Positions 16,541-24,414 of a stretch of 64,000 nucleotides of DNA are shown piece after piece (positions within the stretch are counted from its first letter, which is position 1; each line of letters opens with the position of its first letter). A model generated the notes under the pieces. That model was not told the origin of the DNA, did not search any database, and saw nothing but the letters and a program-made list of their open reading frames with translations. Location of the stretch: contig CBDBQH010000001.1 of the NCBI GenBank assembly GCA_965208975.1, positions 757,202 to 821,201 on the forward strand. Direction: 5' to 3'. The position numbers were made by a program, and so were the translations under genes. This DNA comes from G963663315 sp965208975. GTDB taxonomy: Bacteria; Pseudomonadota; Gammaproteobacteria; Arenicellales; Poriferihabitantaceae.

Positions 16541-17818
16541 GTGTTGAACCCGCAATTACTGAAACGGGATATTGACCAGCTGGCCGCAAAATTGCGAGTC
16601 AGGGGATATGTCCTGGATACAGATTATTACCGGAGTCTTGAGCGGCAGCGTAAATCGCTGCAAGGTGAAATTGAAAGCCTGCAAGAACAAAGAAACCGGG
16701 TGTCGAAGCAAATCGGTATCGCCAAAACCGAAGGTCGGGAGATTCAACCGATTCTGGATTCTGTGGAGGATTTGGGCGGACAGCTGAAGGACCGGAAAAG
16801 CGGGCTCAGTGACATTCAGCGCAAGCTATCGGCATTGCTTGGCGAAATTCCGAACGTGGCGGATGAAAGTGTGCCAGTTGGTCACGACGAACAGGGTAAT
16901 GTCGAGGTTCGGCGATGGGGCGCCCCCCGGCAGTTCGATTTTCCGGTACAGGATCATGCCGCCCTGGGCGAAAGCCTGCGGCAGATGGATTATGAGACCG
17001 CATCCAGACTGGCCGGGTCAAGGTTTGTCGTGATGAGCGGCGCCCTGGCGCGACTGCATCGGGCGCTGGCGCAATTCATGCTGGATTTTCATGTACGCGA
17101 ACACGGTTATACCGAAGTTAACGTGCCGTTGCTGGTCAATCAACAGACCCTGTTCGGAACCGGGCAGTTGCCCAAGTTTGAAGAGGATCAGTTTCGCACA
17201 GCCGACAGTCCGCAATACTACCTGATACCGACCGCGGAAGTGCCCTTGACCAATCTGGTGGCCGACCGGATTCTGGATGCCGATTCGTTGCCGCTCCGAT
17301 TCGTTGCCCATACTCCCTGTTTCCGCAAAGAGGCCGGCTCTTATGGCAAGGATACCCGCGGCATGATTCGACAACATCAGTTTGAAAAGGTCGAAATGGT
17401 GCATATTGTCAGGCCCGACCAATCCTGGCTGGCGCTGGAGCGGATGACCGCCCATGCCGAAGCCATCCTGCAGGCGTTGGGGCTGCCTTACCGGGTGATC
17501 ATTCTGTGTACCGGAGATATGGGTTTCGCAGCCGCCAAAACCTTTGATCTGGAGGTCTGGGTTCCCAGTCAGAACCAATACCGTGAAATATCATCATGCA
17601 GTAATGTCAAAGACTTCCAGGCGCGCCGGATGAAAGCGCGCTGGCGCAACCCGGCGACCGGCAAACCCGAGCCGGTGCATACCCTGAACGGCTCCGGAGT
17701 GGCGGTGGGCCGCGCTCTGGTCGCCGTAATGGAGAATTATCAGAATGTCGATGGCAGTATCTCTGTCCCGCATGTCCTGAGGCCCTGGATGGGCGGCGTT
17801 GACCGGGTAATGCCGTGA
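16541..17818 (+). CDS. serS: Seryl-tRNA synthetase
   Basis: A 425-residue class II synthetase that charges tRNA-Ser. The N-terminal coiled-coil arm spans about residues 30-100. Motif 2 lies in FRKEAGSYGKDTRGMIRQHQFEKVEM and motif 3 near the end (LNGSGVAVGRALVAVMENYQ). The GTG at 16541 gives the usual LNPQLLKRDIDQLA beginning. Starting earlier would read into crcB. Its stop overlaps the dapB start (GTGA). Confidence 0.95.
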   Translation: MLNPQLLKRDIDQLAAKLRVRGYVLDTDYYRSLERQRKSLQGEIESLQEQRNRVSKQIGIAKTEGREIQPILDSVEDLGGQLKDRKSGLSDIQRKLSALLGEIPNVADESVPVGHDEQGNVEVRRWGAPRQFDFPVQDHAALGESLRQMDYETASRLAGSRFVVMSGALARLHRALAQFMLDFHVREHGYTEVNVPLLVNQQTLFGTGQLPKFEEDQFRTADSPQYYLIPTAEVPLTNLVADRILDADSLPLRFVAHTPCFRKEAGSYGKDTRGMIRQHQFEKVEMVHIVRPDQSWLALERMTAHAEAILQALGLPYRVIILCTGDMGFAAAKTFDLEVWVPSQNQYREISSCSNVKDFQARRMKARWRNPATGKPEPVHTLNGSGVAVGRALVAVMENYQNVDGSISVPHVLRPWMGGVDRVMP

Positions 17819-18627
17819 AAATTGTTATATCCGGGGCGGCTGGACGGATGGGAGTGGCGATTGCCCGTGAACTTGAGCCATTGGATGGTTTGATCGTTGT
17901 CGGCGCCATTGAAAGGACCGGCAGTGACGCCATTGGCCGATACATCGGAGAGGTGGCCGGGTTGCCTGAAGCGGGTGTCCGGGTCACCGAGCGGATTGAA
18001 AATCCCGATTTTGACGTGATGATTGATTTCTCGAGCCCGGCGGCGACGGTTGCCCAGCTGGATATATGCAAGGCGCACAATGCGGCGATTATGATTGGCA
18101 CGACCGGGCTTGACGCGGCGCAAAATCAACGGATCGTTGATGCCTCCGCCTCCATTCCGGTATTGTTGGCGGCCAATACCAGTGTCGGTATCAACCTGTG
18201 TGTGGCGCTGGTTGAAATGGCCAGCAAGGTGATCGGTGATGTGATGGATATTGAAGTAGTGGAAGCCCATCACCGCCACAAGGCAGACGCGCCATCGGGC
18301 ACCGCTTTGTTGCTCGGCCAGGCAGCGGCGCAAGCGCTGAACCGGGACTTTCCGGATTGCGGCACATTTACCCGGCACGGTCAAACCGGAGAGCGTGAAT
18401 CCGGCGCCATTGGTTTCTCGACGATTCGCGGCGGCGATATCGCCGGCGAGCATACCGTCCTGTTTATCGGTGAGAGTGAGCGTATCGAGATCACCCATCG
18501 GGCCACCGACCGGAAGATTTTCGCGCGTGGAGCGGTACAAGCCGCCCTCTGGCTGGCGCGACAGAAAAAAGGCTTCTACAGCATACGGGATATGTTGCGG
18601 GAGAGAGCTACAGTCGGGACTCAATGA
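17815..18627 (+). CDS. dapB: 4-hydroxy-tetrahydrodipicolinate reductase
   Basis: A 270-residue NAD(P)H-dependent enzyme of lysine and meso-diaminopimelate synthesis. The nucleotide-binding motif ISGAAGRMG opens the protein, GTTGLD follows, and the catalytic/substrate segment EAHHRHKADAPSGTAL is intact. The start GTG overlaps the serS stop by four bases, so it is translationally coupled. This position, after serS, is unusual; dapB commonly sits near dnaJ-carA. Its stop lies inside the reversed hydrolase remnant that starts the accessory island. Confidence 0.93.
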   Translation: MKIVISGAAGRMGVAIARELEPLDGLIVVGAIERTGSDAIGRYIGEVAGLPEAGVRVTERIENPDFDVMIDFSSPAATVAQLDICKAHNAAIMIGTTGLDAAQNQRIVDASASIPVLLAANTSVGINLCVALVEMASKVIGDVMDIEVVEAHHRHKADAPSGTALLLGQAAAQALNRDFPDCGTFTRHGQTGERESGAIGFSTIRGGDIAGEHTVLFIGESERIEITHRATDRKIFARGAVQAALWLARQKKGFYSIRDMLRERATVGTQ

Positions 18628-18712
18628 GCTGAATCAGTTCACCCGGTTTTTCTGCATGCGGCCAATGACCGCAATCCGCGATTGATTCGATCTGCGCGTT
18701 CGGGAACAGGCG
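18608..18712 (-). pseudogene. Remnant of the 3' end of an alpha/beta hydrolase gene
   Basis: The last 35 codons, RLFPNAQIESIADCGHWP... to the stop, match the end of the complete hydrolase gene at 20065-20829. Identity is about 86% by hand count, with the last 33 bases of the match identical. The rest of the gene is absent. It overlaps the end of dapB by 20 bases on the opposite strand. The two tails flank the Xre/RES toxin-antitoxin pair as direct repeats. Confidence 0.75.
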
Positions 18713-18735
18713 AGCTGTGAGCCAATTTCTTTTAT

Positions 18736-18776
18736 AGTTTACGTAATTTACATTATAGTAAATGTAAAGTTTACGT
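18736..18776 (+). promoter_or_regulatory. Operator-like cluster of TTTAC half-sites upstream of the Xre/RES pair
   Basis: An 8-bp inverted repeat TTTACATT/AATGTAAA (18747-18754 and 18761-18768, 6-base spacer) is flanked on both sides by the direct repeat AGTTTACGT (18736-18744 and 18768-18776). This AT-rich block sits about 65 bases before the antitoxin ATG. It is probably where the antitoxin represses its own operon (inference). Confidence 0.55.
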
Positions 18777-18839
18777 TCTTTTCGTAGTGAATTATTTGTG
18801 TTAGCATCTCGCTCAGGCGTTAATTCTGGAGAGTCAATC

Positions 18840-19418
18840 ATGTCAAATACAGCTATTCAAGAGATTAGGAACGAGGCCGAAACAGCCCTTTTAACCCGTA
18901 TTGAGCGATATTTTCACAATGCTGTTCACTCACTGTCAAAACAGGGCAGGGTAAAAGCCTTGTCAGCGCCAGACGATTTCTGGACATTGATGGAAACCCT
19001 TGCGCTAGCGCCAATTAAAGAATCACCAGAGTTAAGAGTAAGAATGCGGGGAGTGATTGCGCGACGGGAACTGCTTGAGCAAGACGGTGGCGTTATAAGC
19101 CCGTCGAATGCCGGGAAATTGCTTGGAATCACCAGACAGGCGGTTGGTTTGCGACGTAGCGCGGGCCGGCTTCTGGCCGTTGATGGCGGGCGTGGCTATG
19201 TCTACCCGGTATGGCAATTTCAAGGCACAGAGATGGCGCCAGGGATTGAAGAAATTTTTGAAATACTGGGCGATGCTGACCCAATGACTAAAGTTATCTT
19301 CTTTCTGGGGCGTGATCATGCTATTGGAGGCAAGCGCCCGATTGATTTGCTTCTTAAAGGTGAGTTTGAGGAGGTAAAACGCGCGGCGAGCACCTACGGC
19401 CATCACGGCGCTGTCTAG
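18840..19418 (+). CDS. Xre/MbcA/ParS-type antitoxin of a RES toxin pair
   Basis: A 192-residue protein. The middle (SPSNAGKLLGITRQAVGLRRSAGRLLAVDGGRGYVYPVWQF, split by my reading into a helix-turn-helix and a short beta part) looks DNA-binding. The C-terminal ~45 residues (PMTKVIFFLGRDHAIGGKRPIDLL) match the toxin-binding domain of MbcA/ParS/Xre antitoxins. The ATG at 18840 follows GGAG at a good distance. The toxin starts 8 bases after its stop. It probably blocks the RES active site and represses the operon. Confidence 0.8.
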   Translation: MSNTAIQEIRNEAETALLTRIERYFHNAVHSLSKQGRVKALSAPDDFWTLMETLALAPIKESPELRVRMRGVIARRELLEQDGGVISPSNAGKLLGITRQAVGLRRSAGRLLAVDGGRGYVYPVWQFQGTEMAPGIEEIFEILGDADPMTKVIFFLGRDHAIGGKRPIDLLLKGEFEEVKRAASTYGHHGAV

Positions 19419-19426
19419 CTCTTTCC

Positions 19427-20020
19427 ATGAATCGTCCGCCACGACATCGGCAGCCCACTCCCGCCTTCAACGACCAGAAACTGACGATTATTCGTGTGCC
19501 AAAGACACACCGCTGGATACGCATACACCAATGTGCCTGTGCGCCAATGTATTTTGGCAAGAGTCGGCAGAATCGGTTTGACTCCAGAGAGCAAGGTTTT
19601 GGTGTTTTGTATCTCGCAAGACAGTTGAATGGCTCCTTTGTGGAAGTATTTTGTCGAGGTATTGAAAGGCATGTGACCACCATTCGGCTTGAACAATATT
19701 GTGTCAGTGAATTTCGCTCCTCCCGGAGCTTGAAGCTGGTTGACCTTGCTGGCCGCGGTCTTGTGAAGATGGGCCTGGATGCTCGATTGGCAACCGGTAG
19801 CTATGCTATCTCCCAATCCTGGTCACAAGCATTCTATGAACACCCCAACTGCGCGGATGGCATTCTCTATCCATCACGACATGACCCCAGACAACAACTC
19901 GCTGCATTATTTGATCGAGCACAGGCGTTGCTAATGGTCAAAAATCACGGCAGGGTTCGCGATTATCTGGGGGATGACCTGTTTGAATTACTTGATCATT
20001 ACGAGATTGCACTGCTGTAG
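19427..20020 (+). CDS. RES-domain toxin
   Basis: A 197-residue RES-domain protein; family members destroy or modify NAD+ and stop growth. RES landmarks include KTHRWIRIHQ, FGVLYLARQLNGSFVEVF, a YAISQSWSQAFYEH segment and DGILYPSRHDP near the end. It is paired with the upstream antitoxin 8 bases away. Which residues are catalytic was not proved here. The pair looks intact. Confidence 0.8.
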   Translation: MNRPPRHRQPTPAFNDQKLTIIRVPKTHRWIRIHQCACAPMYFGKSRQNRFDSREQGFGVLYLARQLNGSFVEVFCRGIERHVTTIRLEQYCVSEFRSSRSLKLVDLAGRGLVKMGLDARLATGSYAISQSWSQAFYEHPNCADGILYPSRHDPRQQLAALFDRAQALLMVKNHGRVRDYLGDDLFELLDHYEIALL

Positions 20021-20064
20021 ACCCGGGTGAGTTCTTCGGAATTAATGGAGAAATGGCTGATCGG

Positions 20065-20829
20065 TTACAAACAGGATTCAATGATCTCAACCAATCTCCC
20101 CGGTTTTTCTACATGCAGCCAATGACCGCAATCCGCAATTGATTCGATCTGCGCGTTCGGGAACAGGCGGTGGATTTGGCTGTGATGTTCTGGCAGGATA
20201 TATTCCGAGTGTTCGCCGCGGATGAATACGACTCTGGAGTTAGAAAGTATAGTCTCTTCATAATCAATCAGATAATAGATATTTCTATGAATTGACTTTA
20301 AGTTTATTCTCCATTCATAACGCTCTTCGGTTCTAATCAGGTTCTGCATCAGATACTGTCGCAATCCGTTTTCGGCAATGGAACTGGCGAGCTGCGCGTC
20401 AATCTCCTTTCTGCTTTTCAGTCTGGTCAGGTCAACGGACTCCATGGCTGTGAGCAAGACGCTATGGTCATGCTCGTATTTGACAGGCGCAATATCAATC
20501 ACGAAAGGGCGATCAACCTCAATACTGGAACGTTGCAGCAGGGTCATCAGTGTCTTGCCTCCCATACTGTGACCGATTACATGAGGGTTCTGTATGGAAT
20601 TCGACTCCATAAAGGCCACGACATCCCCGGCTAAGTCAACATATCGCATGTTCTCACACCAGGGAGAGCGGCCGTGATTGCGAAGGTCCAGGCTTACCAC
20701 CCGGTAATTGTCCGCAAAGTATCGGGCTATGCTCCGCCAGTTGGCGATTGAACCGAACAGTCCGTGGAGAATCAGGATCGTTTTATCGTTTTCTGAACCA
20801 AGAACTTCGCTATTGAGTGGAATGGGCAT
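20065..20829 (-). CDS. Alpha/beta hydrolase (YbfF-like esterase)
   Basis: A 254-residue cytoplasmic hydrolase. LHGLFGSIANW forms the oxyanion region, LDLRNHGRSP follows, GHSMGG holds the nucleophilic Ser, and DCGHW near the end holds the catalytic His. These are typical of the YbfF/acyl-CoA-esterase group. It begins 10 bases after the stop of a TauE-family gene on the same strand, so the two are likely co-transcribed. A duplicated, diverged copy of its last 35 codons lies at 18608-18712. Confidence 0.85.
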   Translation of the reverse strand: MPIPLNSEVLGSENDKTILILHGLFGSIANWRSIARYFADNYRVVSLDLRNHGRSPWCENMRYVDLAGDVVAFMESNSIQNPHVIGHSMGGKTLMTLLQRSSIEVDRPFVIDIAPVKYEHDHSVLLTAMESVDLTRLKSRKEIDAQLASSIAENGLRQYLMQNLIRTEERYEWRINLKSIHRNIYYLIDYEETILSNSRVVFIRGEHSEYILPEHHSQIHRLFPNAQIESIADCGHWLHVEKPGRLVEIIESCL

Positions 20830-20839
20830 AGGCTGGACT

Positions 20840-21607
20840 TCAATCCCCGATCAGGGCGCGAACCATCAGGATTACCGACAGGATCAACAGGACATAGAGT
20901 GAGATTTTCCTGAATTGGTCGGGGTCGGTTTTCAGGAATCCGGCGGCTCCGATTGCCGAACCGGCGAAAAGCAATGGCAGGAACAGCGCGGTTCGCCAGT
21001 AGATGGCCGGGTCGATCAGACCCTGTGACGCGAACATGAGCGTGCCTACGCTGTCGGCGCCGATGAAATAGGTGATGACCGAGGCGCGGCCCACTGTCAT
21101 GCCGACCGGCGATGAGAAGTAGAAAAGCACAACTGGCGGACCAACAATACCCATACCGCCATTCAGTACACCCGCCGCCATACCAACTCCGACAGTGGCT
21201 TTCTTGCCGGGCACTTTCTCAAGCGAGAAGCCACGCAGGATCATGATCGCGGCGAACAGGACTACCAGGGCCAATGCGATTCGTACCGGCGCGGCTGGCA
21301 ACGCGGTGAGAATGTAAATTCCAACCGGTGTGGCAATCCAGGTGCCTGCAAGCAGGAAACCAATGGATCGCCAGTCGATCTTCTTCCAGATGCCGGGCAG
21401 CAGATAAATACTGGATGCGACTTCAAACATCAATACCATTGGCACTAACTGGAGTGGGGGAAGCGCCAATGAGAGGCTGGTCATCCAGAACATGGAAGCG
21501 CCAAAGCCGGTAAATCCCTTGAGATACCCACCAAGGAAAACGCAAATCAGACAGAAGGCCAGTGTGAAAGGGGACAGCCCGACAGTGGCAAGAATTTGAC
21601 TGACCAT
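20840..21607 (-). CDS. TauE/SafE (TSUP) family anion permease, copy 1
   Basis: A 255-residue inner-membrane protein with about eight hydrophobic helices. The TSUP family moves sulfite, sulfoacetate or other small sulfur-containing organic anions. Typical glycine-rich segments are present: GYLKGFTGFGASMFW near the N-terminus and AAGVLNGGMGIVGPPVVLFY in the middle. The gene from codon ~11 to the stop is identical in sequence to the second copy at 26639-27406. Only the first few codons and the flanks differ. The substrate is unknown. Confidence 0.85.
   Translation of the reverse strand: MVSQILATVGLSPFTLAFCLICVFLGGYLKGFTGFGASMFWMTSLSLALPPLQLVPMVLMFEVASSIYLLPGIWKKIDWRSIGFLLAGTWIATPVGIYILTALPAAPVRIALALVVLFAAIMILRGFSLEKVPGKKATVGVGMAAGVLNGGMGIVGPPVVLFYFSSPVGMTVGRASVITYFIGADSVGTLMFASQGLIDPAIYWRTALFLPLLFAGSAIGAAGFLKTDPDQFRKISLYVLLILSVILMVRALIGD
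20842..21594 (-). repeat. Direct duplication, copy 1 (753 bp, partner at 26641-27393)
   Basis: Aligning by eye, this segment matches 26641-27393 at a constant offset of 5,799 bases. The translated products are identical throughout the shared part. Identity stops abruptly at both ends: before AATCCCCGAT and after GTGGCAAGAA. Both copies point the same way, so recombination between them could remove the ~5.8 kb between. Confidence 0.85.
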
Positions 21608-21678
21608 AATGGAATTCCGAATCTGGCGAAAAACCGGAAAATCAAACGACTAATTATTGTGATAGTGTTCTCTTTCGA

Positions 21679-22083
21679 TCAGCCGGCAGTGAGTAATTGG
21701 AAAGCGGGTTGCTTGCTGGCTTTTTTATCGAAAGTGATTGTGTAAGTGCAGCCCGCCGACTGGTTGACTCGGGCAAGCAGGTGGTCGGGGAAATCGGCAT
21801 TCGAGTTTTTGTAGTCGGACAATGCCCGCCAAACGACCTCGGGTTTCTGGACATCCAGTTGACCGACCTGCAGTAATTCCTCGATAACGTGGGCAATTTG
21901 GTTTCGGTCTTGACCGTAGTTACATTCGAGTACCCAGACGAGTTCGCACAACACGATCTGTCCGATAAAACAGGGTTCATCGTCGGTACATGTGATTTCG
22001 ATAAATTCGGTTGCCAGTTTTGCTTGTGCAGGTTCGTCCTGTACCAGATAACGCACCAGCACATTGGTATCGAGTGCGATCAA
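21679..22083 (-). CDS. PIN-domain toxin, VapC-like (pair 1)
   Basis: A 134-residue PIN ribonuclease. Acidic residues of the active site appear in MIALDTNVLVRYL, CELVWVLE, and NADFPDHLLARV and TFDKKA. It starts with TTG at 22083, overlapping the stop of the AbrB-type gene (TTGA). With that gene it makes a complete VapBC-like toxin-antitoxin unit; VapC toxins cut tRNA or rRNA. Confidence 0.85.
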   Translation of the reverse strand: MIALDTNVLVRYLVQDEPAQAKLATEFIEITCTDDEPCFIGQIVLCELVWVLECNYGQDRNQIAHVIEELLQVGQLDVQKPEVVWRALSDYKNSNADFPDHLLARVNQSAGCTYTITFDKKASKQPAFQLLTAG

Positions 22084-22325
22084 GAACGGCCTGCCTTGCT
22101 TTTGATCGCATTATTCATGTCTTTAACACTGACCGCTTCTTTGGGCTTGGGCACCAAACCTTTCAGAGCGCTTAGTGGTTTCTTGATCGGTATCAGGTTA
22201 ATCGAACCGTCTGCATCTTCAATGAATCTGATTTTGTCGCCGGCATGCAGATCGAGCAGACCCCGAATGTCCTTCGGGATAGTAATCTGGCCTTTACTGG
22301 TGATGGTTGCGGTAATCATAATCAT
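22080..22325 (-). CDS. AbrB/MazE-fold antitoxin (pair 1)
   Basis: An 81-residue antitoxin with the swapped-hairpin motif TATITSKGQITIPKDIRGLLDLHAGDKIRFI at the N-terminus and a basic tail that would wrap the toxin. GAGG stands six bases before the first ATG, so that start was kept; a second ATG two codons later is possible. It precedes the PIN toxin and likely represses the operon. Confidence 0.85.
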   Translation of the reverse strand: MIMITATITSKGQITIPKDIRGLLDLHAGDKIRFIEDADGSINLIPIKKPLSALKGLVPKPKEAVSVKDMNNAIKSKAGRS

Positions 22326-22779
22326 TATCTACCTCGTCTGTCTTATCGCAGGGCATATCTTACATTAAAGTAATGATAAATTATAAGGAATTAGACTGCA
22401 TCGCCGACATGACAATCCAATGATGCTGGAAACGCATTTTATGACGACCTGTAGGAACAGATTTTCGCCTTCGTGTCTGAGAAAAGAATACAGAAAGACT
22501 TTGTGGTAAAACGTAAATTGCTGAAAAATGCGGCGTGAAATTTGCTGTATGAGTTGACAGCCAGGAGGACAGGCCTTCAAATTAATCGTAGAAGTCGGCA
22601 CTTGATCTGACAGTTACCGGTTTGATGGGGCGCCTGTCAGTTGAAGTCTAGTTCACAAACTTCTCCCACCAGATTTTCCTGTTGCCTTCCAATGTCTCCA
22701 TAGGAGTTCGGCCGTAAGCCTCACCCCTCGTAAACTCCATGTCTTTTGAAGGGGTAAGGCTTGGATACGCAACATTGAA
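22326..22779. other. Gene-free stretch with an insertion-sequence scar
   Basis: These 454 bases contain no credible complete gene. The part near the YegP-like gene holds a fragment of an IS481-like transposase and its terminal sequence (see separate entry). The rest (22326-22580) shows no recognisable feature beyond the upstream region of the AbrB-type antitoxin. An imperfect inverted repeat AAGCCTCACCCCT/AGGGGTAAGGCTT at about 22716-22769 could act as a terminator for the gene ending at 22780. Confidence 0.5.
22648..22725 (-). pseudogene. C-terminal scrap of an IS481-like (rve integrase) transposase
   Basis: Read on the minus strand, about 26 codons give GEAYGRTPMETLEGN followed by RKIWWEKFVN and a stop. 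That is the usual end of IS481-type transposases (GRTPMETF...W..KFVN). The following ~60 bases contain AACTGACAG and AACTGTCAGATCAAG, resembling the end of such elements. The rest of the element is lost. Confidence 0.5.
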
Positions 22780-23112
22780 CTACGTCAGATCATGAATTGC
22801 AGCTGTTGGAGCATTGGTCTTCACGCTCTCAATACCATTATCTCGACTAGCAGTGGTTTCGTACATCTCTGATGTGCCAATCACCTGATTGTTTCCGGCT
22901 CTCAGATTAAAGAAGTACTTGCCGTTAGTTGATACCTTACATTCATAGCGTGCATCAATAGGTGCATTGGTCTTGACTGAGTCAATCCCGTTTTCCGCAC
23001 CCGCCTTGTTTACGTATCCCTCGCTCATAAGAATAATCTTGCCATTAGCTGCTTTAAGTCGAAAACGATATTCACCGCTTCCATCTTCATACAGTTCAAA
23101 TTTTCCATTCAT
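22780..23112 (-). CDS. YegP-like protein (two DUF1508 repeats)
   Basis: A 110-residue protein made of two similar halves: FELYEDGSGEYRFRLKAANGKIILMSEGY and YFFNLRAGNNQVIGTSEMY. Each ends in a NGIDSVKTNAP or NGIESVKTNAP motif. This is the YegP/DUF1508 family, a small beta-fold of unknown role. It is complete. The hairpin terminator of the lipase gene separates it from that gene. Confidence 0.85.
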   Translation of the reverse strand: MNGKFELYEDGSGEYRFRLKAANGKIILMSEGYVNKAGAENGIDSVKTNAPIDARYECKVSTNGKYFFNLRAGNNQVIGTSEMYETTASRDNGIESVKTNAPTAAIHDLT

Positions 23113-23144
23113 TTTAAAATTACCTTGGTTTAGCTCAATGGAGC

Positions 23145-23174
23145 AATTAAAAATGTCTGCACTTGTGTGCAGAC
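23145..23174 (-). terminator. Rho-independent terminator after the lipase gene
   Basis: On the minus strand GTCTGCAC and GTGCAGAC form a perfect 8-bp stem with loop ACAA, followed by ATTTTTAATT. It sits about 80 bases after the lipase stop and 32 bases before the YegP-like start. Confidence 0.75.
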
Positions 23175-23252
23175 TTGATGTTGAATATCAGTTCTACTAT
23201 CACTCACATAGGTCTTATCCTCCTGTGTTGAGGCAACCGGTATACCTCATCA

Positions 23253-24374
23253 CTATTGATTGTGTCTTAACGCATGTGCGCGAAGCTTATCTCGGTAACG
23301 CGCCATGTCATGATACTTGTCGATACGATTCGCTTTCCCCGAGGTCCAAAGCCTGGAAAAACGGTACAAGCGCTGAATCGTGGAGAGAGAAAACTCCAAG
23401 CGAAGATTGGGGTAGTCTCCGTTTGGGCCAGCATCTACGACTGTTAGGTAGCGCATATATCCGTAGTGGCGGAATCTCTGGATACGAATGAGCCATTTCG
23501 TCACCCAACTATCCCATCCCCAGAGCGGCAAAACAACGCCAAGCACACGTATGACTCCCTTGAGGAAATCAAGTACAAAGCCCGATGGTGGTACTAACGT
23601 AACCGGGTCAGGACCATTGACGATCCGATAGATTGGCGTTTTAAAGCGGTCAATCAGATTTTGGTCGCCCACGCGGGGCGCACCGAACGTGTAGCAGGCA
23701 GCAAGTCGTTCTGAGCTCTGATACCATGTGGCGACCACTGCAAGCGCTCCACCCAAGGAGTGCCCAGTAATGTAAAGCGGCAAATCCTCATAACCCTTGA
23801 GGCGTTCAGAAATATCGTCATGTACCGACATGTAAGCGTCATGAAAACCCTTATGCATGTTGCCGATAATCGCGCCTGTCCCTGGGTCTTTGATCGGTAC
23901 AGGTTTGATATCGAGATTAGTCATCCAGTCTTTAATCTGTTTCGTGCCACGAAAGCATACGACCGCCATGCCGGTTCCCTTGTCGTCACGACGGTATGCG
24001 ACAAAGCCTTGGGTATCGGTTGAAGATTTATGAAGGACATCGCCCGAAAGTTTGAACCCTCCGACTTCGAGTGCTGCCTTCAACGCTTTGTTCTTGCTCG
24101 CATCAATATCTGGAACCAAGTTAATCCCAGCTAGAATCTTTTGAAATTCTGTCAGCCGCTTGGCAATTTTGTCCTGTTCCGTCAGGTTCGCAAGTTCCGC
24201 CGCAAGAGACAGAATCGTCTGCTTCGACTCGTCGTCAAATGGGGTATAGGCAAGTTCGGCAAGTATAGCCATGATCCATGCGGTCCGGTCACTGTATGCG
24301 GCACGCTTAACCGGCACCCCCATCTTGGCAAGATCTTCGAAATCACTTTTCGTATTAATGCTCATTTTATTCAT
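23253..24374 (-). CDS. Class 3 lipase family protein
   Basis: A 373-residue alpha/beta hydrolase. VVCFRGTKQIKDWMTNLD is the classic start of the lipase-3 domain. GHSLGGALAV holds the nucleophilic Ser, TFGAPRVGDQ follows, and VNGPDPVTLVPP carries the catalytic Asp. The C-terminal YGYMRYL region supplies the His. There is no signal peptide. It begins about 40 bases from the left end of the IS4-like element, which may have replaced or altered its promoter. The substrate is unknown. Confidence 0.85.
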   Translation of the reverse strand: MNKMSINTKSDFEDLAKMGVPVKRAAYSDRTAWIMAILAELAYTPFDDESKQTILSLAAELANLTEQDKIAKRLTEFQKILAGINLVPDIDASKNKALKAALEVGGFKLSGDVLHKSSTDTQGFVAYRRDDKGTGMAVVCFRGTKQIKDWMTNLDIKPVPIKDPGTGAIIGNMHKGFHDAYMSVHDDISERLKGYEDLPLYITGHSLGGALAVVATWYQSSERLAACYTFGAPRVGDQNLIDRFKTPIYRIVNGPDPVTLVPPSGFVLDFLKGVIRVLGVVLPLWGWDSWVTKWLIRIQRFRHYGYMRYLTVVDAGPNGDYPNLRLEFSLSTIQRLYRFSRLWTSGKANRIDKYHDMARYRDKLRAHALRHNQ

Positions 24375-24414
24375 CGTTCATATATTGAGTCTGAATGTGT
24401 CACACACTTGACTG

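Noticed and set aside
22365..22601. A 78-codon minus-strand open frame
   Set aside because: It has no recognisable family, no ribosome site, odd composition, and runs into the IS481 scar.
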